Source: Fusobacterium varium (GTDB taxonomy: Bacteria; Fusobacteriota; Fusobacteriia; Fusobacteriales; Fusobacteriaceae). From it: a stretch of 64,000 nucleotides of DNA. The notes under the pieces are model-generated. The model had not been told where the DNA came from. It saw nothing but the letters and a program-made list of their open reading frames with translations, and did no database searches. The stretch covers positions 3,038,001 to 3,102,000 of the forward strand of contig AP017968.1 of assembly GCA_002356455.1 (NCBI GenBank), in the 5' to 3' direction. Made by a program: the position numbers and the translations under genes. Numbering within the stretch: the first letter of the stretch is position 1; every line of letters starts with the position of its first letter. This document shows, piece by piece, positions 50,610 through 59,320 of the stretch.

Positions 50610-53600
50610 GTGAGCATTAATACATTACAATTTAAATTAAACCAAAAATTAAAAAAGAAAAATGATTTTTTTGATTTCGTTAAGGATTTATTACTTAATG
50701 AAAATCACACATCTCTTTTGGATATGATTAATGGTCATTTTTTCAAAGAGATTGAAAATCTTTATGGACAAAAATTTATAAAAATACTTAAAAATGTATG
50801 GAAAAATACCTTGAACTTCACCTATGAAACCAATCCTATGAAACCTGCTTTTAGAGATAAAAGCAATGAAAAACTCTACCTTTATCCTGCAATATATAAA
50901 TTATGGTGTTTATTAAAGGTCTGGGAAAAAAACTTTAATATTGTAACTCTTATTAAAGCCCAAAAAGTCTCTCATGATTGCACTATTGAAGATATAATTG
51001 CTTATGAAATTAATAACAAAAATGATAAACTTTTATTTTTATTATCAACATATATTGACAATGAAAATCATAATATTACAAATGATATAGTTCGTGGAAT
51101 TATAAAAAGTTCTGATTATTCTCTTCATTTAAAATTATTTAAACTTCTTCTTAAAGAAGATCTATCTTCTGAATTAAAAAAATCTATTCTATCTAATTCT
51201 CCTTGTGGAGATATTGAAGCTTTTAAAATTCTAATAAATTTTATTTTACACAATGGCTTATATTCTTCTAATGAGGTTGTAGATTCTATATATGGATGGA
51301 CTGGTATTAAACTGATATTTTTATATACTGAAGAAATAAAATTATTTTTTACAATAATAAATGATGTCCTTACTGATCAAAGTAAAAAAAATATGATTTA
51401 TTCCCAAGGAAATGGATTAGAATATATATTTTTTTCTCTTTGGGCAGAAGGAATAAAAGACTTTTCTTTAATGAAAGAAAAAACCTTTCTTTTAAATAGT
51501 GGTAAAAATAATATAGAAATTTTAAATGCTCTCCATTATATTTATTTATTTGGAACTAAAGAGGAAAGAATGGAAGCTGCAATATATAGATTAAAAAAGA
51601 AAATAGATCCTTTATATGCTTATTATGTTATTCAAAATTATATAACTTATGTCACTTATCCTGAACAATCAAATGCATTTAGAAATACTATTAAAACTCA
51701 GAAAGAAATGACAATTATTTCTAATAATTTATTTTTAAAAGACAGAAAAATTTTAGAAAAACATTTTGAATCATTTTACAATTTAGCAATTGATATGAAT
51801 CAATATTTATATTCTTATGAAAAACCATTTTGCTGGTCTGAATATATAAAAGATCCTGAAAGTATATTCTATAAGCTTTTTGATATTGTTGCTTATGATA
51901 ATTATTCAGAAGAAAAAATTGATAGACTTTGTGAAATTGTAACATATTCAACTGATGAAGTAATTCTTTTCTTTTTAATTAATTTTGTAAAAGATGGAAG
52001 AACTGAAAAACAAAGAAGTTTTATTCTTTTCCTTTTAAAAGAAGGGTCTTCTCTCTTGAAAGAAAGAGCAGCTTTTTCTATAAAAATCTTTAAAAGAACT
52101 CTTAGTTCTGAAGAAAAAGAAGCAGTTATAAATCTTTTTGATACTTCAGTCAAAAATTCTCATAGGACATTGATTGCATCACATATTTTAGGATTTCAAA
52201 AAGATTTAATGTTAGAAATTGTAAGCGAAATTATTCTTACAAAAAATCACCCTTTAAAAAAAGATGCAGCAGAAATATTTCTGAAACGCCTCAGAAATGA
52301 CAATACTTTCCATTTTTATCTTCAAGAATATAAAGAAAAGAGGGATGAAGCTTCTATAAGACGAAAAAAAAGAGAAACTCCTCCAAAAGAACATGAAACA
52401 ACAACTGAAAAAGAAAAAATCTATTTGCGAAAATTTATAAAAAAAGGTGGATTTGGAATATATAATTCCCAAAACTCTCCTTTTCTATTTGAACCTGAAG
52501 ATATAATTATTTCTGAAATTTCTTCTATTAAGGATTTTTTTAATTTAGATATTAATAAATTGGAAACTGAAATAACTGATTCCACATCTAAAAATTTTCT
52601 GCAGTATCTTCCATTAAATAATTTATTAGAAATGGAGTTTGCTTTAAAGTATGAAAACTTTTTTGATTTAGAATCAAAACCAAATAATAGAAATCATTCT
52701 ATTTTTTCACTTTTTATTTCAAATAGTTTCAATACTGAAAAAATGAAACAAATTGCTGTTTTAGCTCGAAAAAAAGAGAGTACTCCCCAAAAAATATTAG
52801 AAAAAATAGATTATTTATATTCTAAATTTAATATAAAAGAAATCTTCAATATGAAAATAGATATAATAAACTGCTTTTTCAAAAGTTTATCTAATGAAGC
52901 ATATCAAAATACTGAAATAATTGATTTTATGAAGTCTTTATTTGATCTTATATCTGACAAAGAATTAGATAATACTAATATGTTCAGAACTTTTTTCTCT
53001 ACTTATTATGTTTTTTATTATAAAAGTGGTTTAGCAGAAGAATTAAAGAAATTAAATATAATTCATTTTCTAAAAGCTTTTAATATGGGTCTTATTCCAG
53101 CAGATGAAATATATAAAGAACTTCTTGAAAGAAGGAATAGCTTTAAGCAGCTCTCGGATTTTTTTAATTTATCTCCAGAAGAAAAGAAAAAATATTCTTT
53201 TGATCCAAAAGCTGAATCAAAAATAATTTATGCTGTAGTAAAATTAGAAATAAACAGAAAGAATGATTCTAAAAAAAGTGAACTAACTCATTTAGTCCCT
53301 GTTATAAAAAAAATAGAAGGAATATCTTTACTTTTCTCTATATTGGAAATTATGGAATATGAAGAAATAGAAATAGTATCTGATTTTTCATTAAAGTCAT
53401 TGCATAAAAAAGATACTTTAAATTATCTTCTTTCTATTTCTCAACCTGCTGAAAATGACACAGTTGAAGCTATAAAAGAACTAACTTTTTTATTGGATAA
53501 TCCTTATTCATTGAAAAAATTTCTGTTATTTACAGCAATTCATGTCCCTAAATGGAGACCATTATTATCTACTTATCTCAATTATCCATATTTAGATGAA

Positions 53601-54962
53601 GTATGCTGTTTTTTTAAAGCACATCTAAATTATGAAAAAAATTTTGAAAATAGAATAACTCTTTTTAAATATACTTCAATAAAACCTGAAGAATTCGAAA
53701 AAGGAAGATTTGATATTAAATGGTTTAAAAGGGTTCATGAGTTATTAGGAGAATTAGAATTTGAACAAATTTATGATTCTTATAAAAACAAATTCTCAAA
53801 ATCTGAAGCTTTTGAAAGATTTAGTGCATCATTATCTGGTATTTTTAATTTTAAAGATATTGATTCATTAGAAAAAGAGATAAAAAAACAAAATAAAAAA
53901 GCTTTGCTTTGTTATTCTCTTCTTCCTTACAAGAAAATTTTAGATAAACCAATTGAAACTGTTTATGATACAATTAGATATCATGCTAAAACAGATGATT
54001 TGTTGACAAAAGCTCAGTTAGAAATTACTGATATTGCATTAAATAATTTTTTAGATAATATGGGGTTCTCCTCAAGAATATTTTTAGAATTAAGTTTAGA
54101 AAAAGAGCACCAGCCTCTATTAAGAAATTTTTTAAAAAATGATAATATAACTGCAGCATATATTGCTTTAGTTCCTCCAAATAAACTTATTTTAAAAAAA
54201 TCTGATTCTGGAGAAGCTAGCAACTATAGAAGAGAAAAATATACAATGAAAGCCTATGAAGCTGTAAGAAATTATAATATTCTCATAAAAGATTTAATAG
54301 AATATTTGAAGTTCTGTTTAAGCACAAGAAGCGAATTAATAAATAATGAAATTTTTTCTGCTGGAAAAAATCCTTTAATTTTCTTAATTATCAAAAATAT
54401 TATATTTGAAATAGATGGATGCAATTTTGGATTTATAAGAGGAAATTCTTTTGTGAATTTAGAAAATAAAACAATCTTAATTAATAAATCTAATAAAGTT
54501 AAGATAGCTCATCCACTAGAAATGCCTCCTGATGTTGTAGATGAATTTAAAAATTATTTTAAAAAAAATAATATTGTTCAAGAGTTTAAACAACTTGAAA
54601 TGGAAACTTATATATTAAAAAATAAGGAAGCTTACAAAAAAGAAATAATTCATTTTCTTGACATATATCTTTGTTATAATATTCTATATGAATTTCTTAT
54701 CAATCATAACTGGGAAAAATTTGATGAAAATACTTTTATCAAGCCTTATATTCATGACAATCTAGTTATTAAGTTAGAAATTGAATATAAAACTACTGCT
54801 CCTAACAGTAAAAAAACAGTGTGCATTTCTTCAATAATTTTTCTTAATATTCAAGATAATGAGCCTGAATCTTTTTCAAAAATACCTGTTAGAATTTTAT
54901 CAGACATTTTATATGACTTAAATCATATTTTTATTCATTCTGATAATAAAAAACTAAAGTAA
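50610..54962 (+). CDS. Giant DUF4132-domain protein
   Basis: The protein has 1450 residues, soluble, helical, with no signal peptide. Residues ~1-590 look like a solenoid of short helical repeats. A Lys/Arg/Glu-rich hinge lies near residue 590. The C-terminal ~300 residues hold DUF4132 hallmarks: KIAHPLEMPPDVVDEFKNYF then VQEFKQLEMETY, and a final SKIPVRILSDILYDLNHIFI. DUF4132 proteins (E. coli YehI/MolR group) are widespread but uncharacterised. The start is GTG 50610 after ggagg. The response-regulator gene follows after 14 bases, so it is co-expressed with a two-component system. The function is unknown; envelope or stress response is inferred from context. Confidence 0.75.
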   Translation: MSINTLQFKLNQKLKKKNDFFDFVKDLLLNENHTSLLDMINGHFFKEIENLYGQKFIKILKNVWKNTLNFTYETNPMKPAFRDKSNEKLYLYPAIYKLWCLLKVWEKNFNIVTLIKAQKVSHDCTIEDIIAYEINNKNDKLLFLLSTYIDNENHNITNDIVRGIIKSSDYSLHLKLFKLLLKEDLSSELKKSILSNSPCGDIEAFKILINFILHNGLYSSNEVVDSIYGWTGIKLIFLYTEEIKLFFTIINDVLTDQSKKNMIYSQGNGLEYIFFSLWAEGIKDFSLMKEKTFLLNSGKNNIEILNALHYIYLFGTKEERMEAAIYRLKKKIDPLYAYYVIQNYITYVTYPEQSNAFRNTIKTQKEMTIISNNLFLKDRKILEKHFESFYNLAIDMNQYLYSYEKPFCWSEYIKDPESIFYKLFDIVAYDNYSEEKIDRLCEIVTYSTDEVILFFLINFVKDGRTEKQRSFILFLLKEGSSLLKERAAFSIKIFKRTLSSEEKEAVINLFDTSVKNSHRTLIASHILGFQKDLMLEIVSEIILTKNHPLKKDAAEIFLKRLRNDNTFHFYLQEYKEKRDEASIRRKKRETPPKEHETTTEKEKIYLRKFIKKGGFGIYNSQNSPFLFEPEDIIISEISSIKDFFNLDINKLETEITDSTSKNFLQYLPLNNLLEMEFALKYENFFDLESKPNNRNHSIFSLFISNSFNTEKMKQIAVLARKKESTPQKILEKIDYLYSKFNIKEIFNMKIDIINCFFKSLSNEAYQNTEIIDFMKSLFDLISDKELDNTNMFRTFFSTYYVFYYKSGLAEELKKLNIIHFLKAFNMGLIPADEIYKELLERRNSFKQLSDFFNLSPEEKKKYSFDPKAESKIIYAVVKLEINRKNDSKKSELTHLVPVIKKIEGISLLFSILEIMEYEEIEIVSDFSLKSLHKKDTLNYLLSISQPAENDTVEAIKELTFLLDNPYSLKKFLLFTAIHVPKWRPLLSTYLNYPYLDEVCCFFKAHLNYEKNFENRITLFKYTSIKPEEFEKGRFDIKWFKRVHELLGELEFEQIYDSYKNKFSKSEAFERFSASLSGIFNFKDIDSLEKEIKKQNKKALLCYSLLPYKKILDKPIETVYDTIRYHAKTDDLLTKAQLEITDIALNNFLDNMGFSSRIFLELSLEKEHQPLLRNFLKNDNITAAYIALVPPNKLILKKSDSGEASNYRREKYTMKAYEAVRNYNILIKDLIEYLKFCLSTRSELINNEIFSAGKNPLIFLIIKNIIFEIDGCNFGFIRGNSFVNLENKTILINKSNKVKIAHPLEMPPDVVDEFKNYFKKNNIVQEFKQLEMETYILKNKEAYKKEIIHFLDIYLCYNILYEFLINHNWEKFDENTFIKPYIHDNLVIKLEIEYKTTAPNSKKTVCISSIIFLNIQDNEPESFSKIPVRILSDILYDLNHIFIHSDNKKLK

Positions 54963-54976
54963 TATGGAGAGGAAAT

Positions 54977-55642
54977 ATGACTAAAAAAATATTGATAGTA
55001 GAAGATGAAAAAAATTTAATAAAAGTAATTGAAGATACTTTACTTGAAGAGTCTTTTATCACTTATAAGGCATTAGATGGAGAAACTGCTCTGGATATGT
55101 TTTATGAATACAATCCTGACCTTATACTGCTTGATATAAATCTTCCAAAAATGAATGGTTGGGAAGTTTGTCAAAATATAAGAAAAGAATCTAATATTCC
55201 TATAATAATGATGACTGCTCGAGATTCTGAAATTGATGAGTTGAAAGGTTTAAGTATTGGAGCTGATGATTATATAACAAAACCTTTTAGCTTAAAAGTT
55301 TTGAATATAAAAGTCAAAAAAATGCTTAAAATAGATGAGAATAGTTCTTATAAATTTAATGATCTTTCTTTTGATTTTCGGAGTGGTGAATTAACAGTAA
55401 ATGGTGAAAGTGTTGAACTTACAAGGAGAGAAATTCAATTTTTAGAATATCTCATAAAGAATAAAGGAATAATTTTTTCAAGAGATGTTCTCTTAAATGA
55501 AGTCTGGGGTTTTGATTTTGAAGGTGATGACAGAGTTGTAGATACTTTAGTAAAAAGACTTAGGAAAAAATTGGGAAACTATAGTGATATGATAAAAACT
55601 GTAAGAGGAATGGGGTACATATTTGATGAAAATAAAAATTAA
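54977..55642 (+). CDS. OmpR-family response regulator
   Basis: The protein has 221 residues. The receiver domain has VEDE at 8-11, phospho-acceptor Asp53 (LILLDINLP) and Lys101 (YITKPF). The C-terminal winged helix shows LTRREIQFLEYLIKNKG and DDRVVDTLVKRLRKKLG. It is followed immediately by its histidine kinase and preceded by the DUF4132 gene, with SD gagagg. It probably controls the operon and the Spy-like gene behind the kinase. Confidence 0.92.
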   Translation: MTKKILIVEDEKNLIKVIEDTLLEESFITYKALDGETALDMFYEYNPDLILLDINLPKMNGWEVCQNIRKESNIPIIMMTARDSEIDELKGLSIGADDYITKPFSLKVLNIKVKKMLKIDENSSYKFNDLSFDFRSGELTVNGESVELTRREIQFLEYLIKNKGIIFSRDVLLNEVWGFDFEGDDRVVDTLVKRLRKKLGNYSDMIKTVRGMGYIFDENKN

Positions 55643-56954
55643 TTTTTTCCAAAAGATTTTTATCTTTTCAGTTTTTATAGTTATCTTTACTGTTTTAACT
55701 GGATATATACTCAACATATTCTTTCTTGATGATTTCTATGTATATAGAAAAAAAGAAAAAATGATAGAGGCTGTCAATATTTCTAAATCTCTAGTGAATG
55801 ATGAAGAAATTTTTAAAGAATATGTAGAAGATCTAAGGGATAAAGAAGGAATAGATATAGCAGTATTTAAAAAAAATAGTATGCATAAAATGCGAGGAAG
55901 AAGAGAAGATATGCACAATAATAACTCTCCCCCTCCTACAGGTTTTAATGTTACAAGCATTTCAAAAACAAATATAAAACTCCTTATATATAATGAACCT
56001 CTCCCAGATGGTCGTATCTTAACTTTAAGAACTTCTTTGTCTGTTATGAGTGCTCATAAACATGAGATGTATGTATTTAATATTCTTACAACTATAACAT
56101 CAGTTCTTCTTAGTATGATAATTGGAAGAATTTTTTCTAAACAAATAACTAAAAATATAAAAAAATTAAACAGAGTTGCTGGAAAAATATCTGTACTGGA
56201 TTTTTCTGAAAAAGCTGAAATCGAAAGTGGAGATGAAATGGAAGAATTAAGTCAAAGTATTGATAAAATGTCTGATAATCTTTCTCTTTCCATTGAAAAT
56301 TTAAGAGCTTTCGCTTCAAATGCTTCTCATGAATTAAGAACTCCAATCACAGTTATAAGTACTTATGCTCAAGCTCTTATTAATGGAATTGTTAAAAGCG
56401 ATAATGAGAAATCCAAATACTATAAAGCAATAGCAAAAGAAAGCATGGACATGAACGAATTAGTTGGGAACCTCCTTACAATATCACGGCTTTCTTCTCC
56501 TGGAATAAAACTAAATATGGCAGAAAATAACATTTTATCTATTCTGAAACAAAGTATTGAAAAATATGAAATGCTCGAATTAGAAAAAGATATAGAATGG
56601 AATATAAAGCTCAAAGAAGAAAAAGTTTTTTGCGATATAAAAATATTCAAAATAGCTTTTGATAATATTATTCAGAATGCTCTAAAATATTCTAAAGAAA
56701 ATGACATTATATCAGTCTATAAAGTGAATGAAAGAATATGTATTGAAAACAGCATTGATGGCCGAAGTACTGGAGATACATCTAAATTATGGGAACCTTT
56801 TTCTCGTGGTGATAATGCAAATGAACTAAGTATTGAAGGAAATGGATTGGGGCTTTCAATTGTAAAAAAAATTATGGAGTTAAATAAAATCCCTTGTGGT
56901 ATAAATCTAAAGGATAAAAAATTTACTTTTTGGTTTGACATATTGAGGTCATAA
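55626..56954 (+). CDS. Membrane sensor histidine kinase
   Basis: The protein has 442 residues. An N-terminal span (IFIFSVFIVIFTVLTGYIL) is followed by an extracytoplasmic domain of ~120 residues, including a short MHKMRGRREDMHNNN stretch rich in Met and His. A second span, a HAMP region (ITKNIKKLNRVAGKISVLDF), HisKA with His235 (SNASHELRTPITV) and an HATPase domain (NVIIQNALKY-type N box, GNGLGLSIVKKI G box) follow. The gene overlaps the response regulator by 17 bases. The Met/His-rich sensor loop hints at metal sensing, as in CusS/ZraS-type kinases, but this is inference. Confidence 0.88.
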   Translation: MKIKINFFQKIFIFSVFIVIFTVLTGYILNIFFLDDFYVYRKKEKMIEAVNISKSLVNDEEIFKEYVEDLRDKEGIDIAVFKKNSMHKMRGRREDMHNNNSPPPTGFNVTSISKTNIKLLIYNEPLPDGRILTLRTSLSVMSAHKHEMYVFNILTTITSVLLSMIIGRIFSKQITKNIKKLNRVAGKISVLDFSEKAEIESGDEMEELSQSIDKMSDNLSLSIENLRAFASNASHELRTPITVISTYAQALINGIVKSDNEKSKYYKAIAKESMDMNELVGNLLTISRLSSPGIKLNMAENNILSILKQSIEKYEMLELEKDIEWNIKLKEEKVFCDIKIFKIAFDNIIQNALKYSKENDIISVYKVNERICIENSIDGRSTGDTSKLWEPFSRGDNANELSIEGNGLGLSIVKKIMELNKIPCGINLKDKKFTFWFDILRS

Positions 56955-57012
56955 TCGCATGATATTATTTTGTTACATAAGAAAGAACAAAATAATATGG
57001 AGGATGATAATT

Positions 57013-57369
57013 ATGAAAAAATTTACAATAATAGGAATTATGATATTTGCTCTAGGTGCTACAGCTTTTGCAAGAGGACATCAAAATTGGAATGGAAACA
57101 ACATGGAAAAAGGATATCATTCTGGATCTTCATATTGTGGTTCAGGAAATCAAAATGGATTTAAAAGAAGCCCTGAAATGGAAAGAGCAAGACTTGTTAT
57201 GGATGAAAAAAGATTAGAAATCAGAAAGGAACTTGTTAAAGATAAACCAGATTGGAATAAAGTTGAAAAACTAAATACTGAAATCGCTAATGAACAGGGA
57301 AGAATGAGAACTACGATGATGAAATCAAGAGTGGAATACAATCAAAATCTTGCAAACAAACCACAATAA
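57013..57369 (+). CDS. Small periplasmic Spy/CpxP/ZraP-like protein
   Basis: The protein has 118 residues. The signal peptide KKFTIIGIMIFALGATAFA ends at AFA-RGH. The mature part starts with a Gly/His/Asn-rich stretch containing one Cys, then a helical hairpin (ERARLVMDEKRLEIRKELVK, then WNKVEKLNTEIANEQGRMRT), the architecture of Spy/CpxP/ZraP proteins, though the LTxxQ motif is absent. The start at 57013 follows ggaggatgataatt. It follows the histidine kinase by 58 bases. I infer an envelope chaperone or metal buffer under control of the neighbouring two-component system. Confidence 0.65.
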   Translation: MKKFTIIGIMIFALGATAFARGHQNWNGNNMEKGYHSGSSYCGSGNQNGFKRSPEMERARLVMDEKRLEIRKELVKDKPDWNKVEKLNTEIANEQGRMRTTMMKSRVEYNQNLANKPQ

Positions 57370-57378
57370 TCATTAATT

Positions 57379-57415
57379 AAGAGAGTCAAAAAATATTTTT
57401 GACTCTCTTTTTTTA
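57379..57415 (+). terminator. Terminator after the Spy-like gene
   Basis: AAGAGAGTCAAAAA pairs with TTTTTGACTCTCTT around a short AT loop, followed by six T residues. Confidence 0.88.
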
Positions 57416-57437
57416 TTTTCTTTGAGTAATTGTTCTC

Positions 57438-57467
57438 TTTACTTTCACTACCATAATAAGGTAAAAT
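57438..57467 (+). promoter_or_regulatory. Candidate promoter of the HAD/DUF554 genes
   Basis: TTTACT at 57438-57443, an 18-base spacer and TAAAAT at 57462-57467, about 55 bases before the ATG. Confidence 0.35.
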
Positions 57468-57522
57468 GTAATTAGAATACTTAAAGAAAAAAAATCAGAT
57501 ATGGGACAGGGGGAAACAAAAA

Positions 57523-58299
57523 ATGAAATTAGTTGTATCAGATTTAGATGGAACTCTATTAGATACAAAAAGCCAAATCACTGATTATACAAAGGCAGCT
57601 GTAAAAAAATTAGTTGATAATGGAATTGAATTTGCTATAGCTACTGGAAGAGGTCGAGCTTCTGCTGTAAGGCTAAAAAAAGATATAGGATTAGATATCT
57701 ATCTTATTTGTAATAATGGTGCTAATATATATGATAAAAAAGAAAATAGTATATTTGAAAAAATTATTGATAAAAAAACATCACAAGAAATAATAAAACT
57801 TTTAAGAGATAGAAAAATAGCATATAATGGATTTATAGATGATGATTTTTACAGAGATGAATATGATAAAACTGATTATAGCAGAAGAATTGATTTTATA
57901 GAGCATATTCTTGTAGATATTGAAGATTGCCCTGCTCTTCATAAAATAATAATAGTAGAAAATACAGATATTATCCTTAAAATAAATAAAGAACTGCGAG
58001 AAAAATTTTCTGATGCAGTAGAAATAACTATTTCTGATCCTGAATGTATTGATATAGTTCCTAAAGAATGTAGTAAGGGAAATGCACTTAAAGTTATAGC
58101 TCAACAGCTGGGAATAGATATGAAGAGAATCATGGCTTTTGGTGATGGAGAAAATGACCTTGACATGCTTAGAAAAGTTGGTCATCCTGTGGCCATGGAA
58201 AATGCTCAGGAAATAGTGAAAAAAGAAATAAATAATACTGCACCCAAAAATATTGAAAATGGTGTAGCTTTATATTTAGAAAAATTTTTTAAACTTTAA
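57523..58299 (+). CDS. Cof-type HAD phosphatase
   Basis: The protein has 258 residues. The four HAD motifs are in order: SDLDGTLLDT (residues 6-15), ATGRGRAS, KECSKGNALKVI with the conserved Lys, and FGDGENDLDML. It has the type IIB cap of Cof/YidA-like enzymes, which dephosphorylate sugar phosphates or flavin/pyridoxal phosphates. SD gggggaaaca is weak but usable. DUF554 follows after 21 bases. Substrate not deducible. Confidence 0.88.
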   Translation: MKLVVSDLDGTLLDTKSQITDYTKAAVKKLVDNGIEFAIATGRGRASAVRLKKDIGLDIYLICNNGANIYDKKENSIFEKIIDKKTSQEIIKLLRDRKIAYNGFIDDDFYRDEYDKTDYSRRIDFIEHILVDIEDCPALHKIIIVENTDIILKINKELREKFSDAVEITISDPECIDIVPKECSKGNALKVIAQQLGIDMKRIMAFGDGENDLDMLRKVGHPVAMENAQEIVKKEINNTAPKNIENGVALYLEKFFKL

Positions 58300-58320
58300 A
58301 ATAAAATATTAGGGGGAAAA

Positions 58321-59007
58321 ATGCTGGGAAATATTGTAAATACAGCTGCTGTTATCCTTGGAAGCCTGCTTGGTATGTGGTTGAAAAAAGGTATTCCTGA
58401 CAGAATAAAAGATATAATAATGACTTCTATGGGACTTTCTATATTAGCTTTAGGAATTAAAGATGGAATAAACTTTAATAATGGAATGCTTATAATATTA
58501 TTTATGGTTATTGGAGGAATTATTGGAGAACTTTTAAGAATAGATGAAAGACTTACAATGCTTGGAATTTATTTAGAAAAAAGATTTTCCAAAAATAAAA
58601 GTAATGATATAGTTAAAGGTTTTGTTACTACAAGTATAATGTTTAATGTAGGAGCAATGGCCATTGTTGGTTCTATAAAAAGCGGTCTTTCTGGAAATAA
58701 CGAGATACTGTTTATCAAAGCATTGCTTGATGGTGTAGCTTCTCTGATTTTTTCATCAAAATATGGAATAGGAGTTTTATTTTCAGCAATTACAGTCTTT
58801 CTTTATCAGGGAACTATATTTCTTTTTGCTTTTTTTATAAAAAGTGGTCTTGATGATGCTATTATTAATCAAATATCTGTTGTTGGAGGTCTTATGATGA
58901 TAGGACTAGGAATAAATCTTTTATTCAATAAAAATATAAAAATAGGAAATCTTATGCCAGCATTATTCATTCCTATTATATATAAAGTTATTGTATCATT
59001 TTTTTAG
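58321..59007 (+). CDS. DUF554 membrane protein
   Basis: The protein has 228 residues and about 6-7 spans. LGNIVNTAAVILGSLLGMWL at the start, SMGLSILALGIKDGI and GGIIGELLRIDERL are signature DUF554 (YdfK) stretches; FVTTSIMFNVGAMAIVGSIK and DGVASLIFSSKYGIGVLFSA continue the fold. It is a predicted inner-membrane channel or transporter-like protein of unknown function. SD agggggaa precedes the ATG, and the gene probably shares a transcript with the HAD gene. No terminator is obvious after it. Confidence 0.85.
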   Translation: MLGNIVNTAAVILGSLLGMWLKKGIPDRIKDIIMTSMGLSILALGIKDGINFNNGMLIILFMVIGGIIGELLRIDERLTMLGIYLEKRFSKNKSNDIVKGFVTTSIMFNVGAMAIVGSIKSGLSGNNEILFIKALLDGVASLIFSSKYGIGVLFSAITVFLYQGTIFLFAFFIKSGLDDAIINQISVVGGLMMIGLGINLLFNKNIKIGNLMPALFIPIIYKVIVSFF

Positions 59008-59025
59008 TACTACAATAAAAAAATA

Positions 59026-59054
59026 TTGACACATGTAAAAAAAAGTAGTAATAT
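59026..59054 (+). promoter_or_regulatory. Promoter of the leader/attenuator and ggt operon
   Basis: A perfect TTGACA at 59026-59031, a 17-base spacer and TAATAT at 59049-59054. It starts a leader of about 260 bases before the first structural gene. Confidence 0.78.
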
Positions 59055-59094
59055 TAATACCATAAACAAAATTCAATTGAAAAAGGAGATATTT

Positions 59095-59154
59095 ATGTCA
59101 AGCAACACTTTAAAAACAGTCATAATATATATACATATACTACTCATATCATGA
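59095..59154 (+). CDS. Putative 19-residue leader peptide
   Basis: A 20-codon frame with a strong SD (aaaaggag, 6 bases before the ATG) encodes MSSNTLKTVIIYIHILLIS and stops at TGA. It is rich in Ile and Leu. It lies between a strong promoter and a series of competing hairpins ending in a terminator, the layout of an attenuation leader. Its stop is 10 bases before the first hairpin arm. No Cys or Trp run is present, so the sensed signal is not obvious; it may be translation of the Ile codons (five ATA) or the peptide acting on the ribosome. Confidence 0.65.
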   Translation: MSSNTLKTVIIYIHILLIS

Positions 59155-59163
59155 TTTAAAGGG

Positions 59164-59233
59164 TTGATTTTTTTACATAAATTTCTTATGTTAATCAAGC
59201 CTGTTTTCAGTATACAAAATACAAAAAGGCTTG
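59164..59233 (+). promoter_or_regulatory. Mutually exclusive leader hairpins A and B
   Basis: Hairpin A: TTGATT (59164-59169) with AATCAA (59193-59198), and inside it ACATAA with TTATGT. Hairpin B: CAAGCCT (59196-59202) with AGGCTTG (59227-59233). A and B share 59196-59198. AGGCTTGGG at 59227-59235 can also pair with CCTAAGCTT at 59282-59290, the 3' arm of the terminator, giving an antiterminator form. Confidence 0.55.
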
Positions 59234-59249
59234 GGATTAAAAAGGGATT

Positions 59250-59297
59250 AAAAGCTTAGGCCTATTCTATATATTTATAGACCTAAGCTTTTTTTAT
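59250..59297 (+). terminator. Attenuator terminator upstream of the ggt operon
   Basis: AAAAGCTTAGG at 59250-59260 pairs with CCTAAGCTTTT at 59282-59292, with further CTAT/ATAG pairing inside, followed by a T run. It lies upstream of the first gene of its own transcript, so it can only act as a conditional terminator. Confidence 0.82.
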
Positions 59298-59320
59298 TAA
59301 AATTTTTTAAGGGGGAGAAC

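Noticed and set aside
59155-59320. T-box riboswitch before the ggt operon
   Set aside because: The T-box core (AGGGTGG-type sequence) and stem I specifier layout are absent; a leader peptide with competing hairpins explains the region better.
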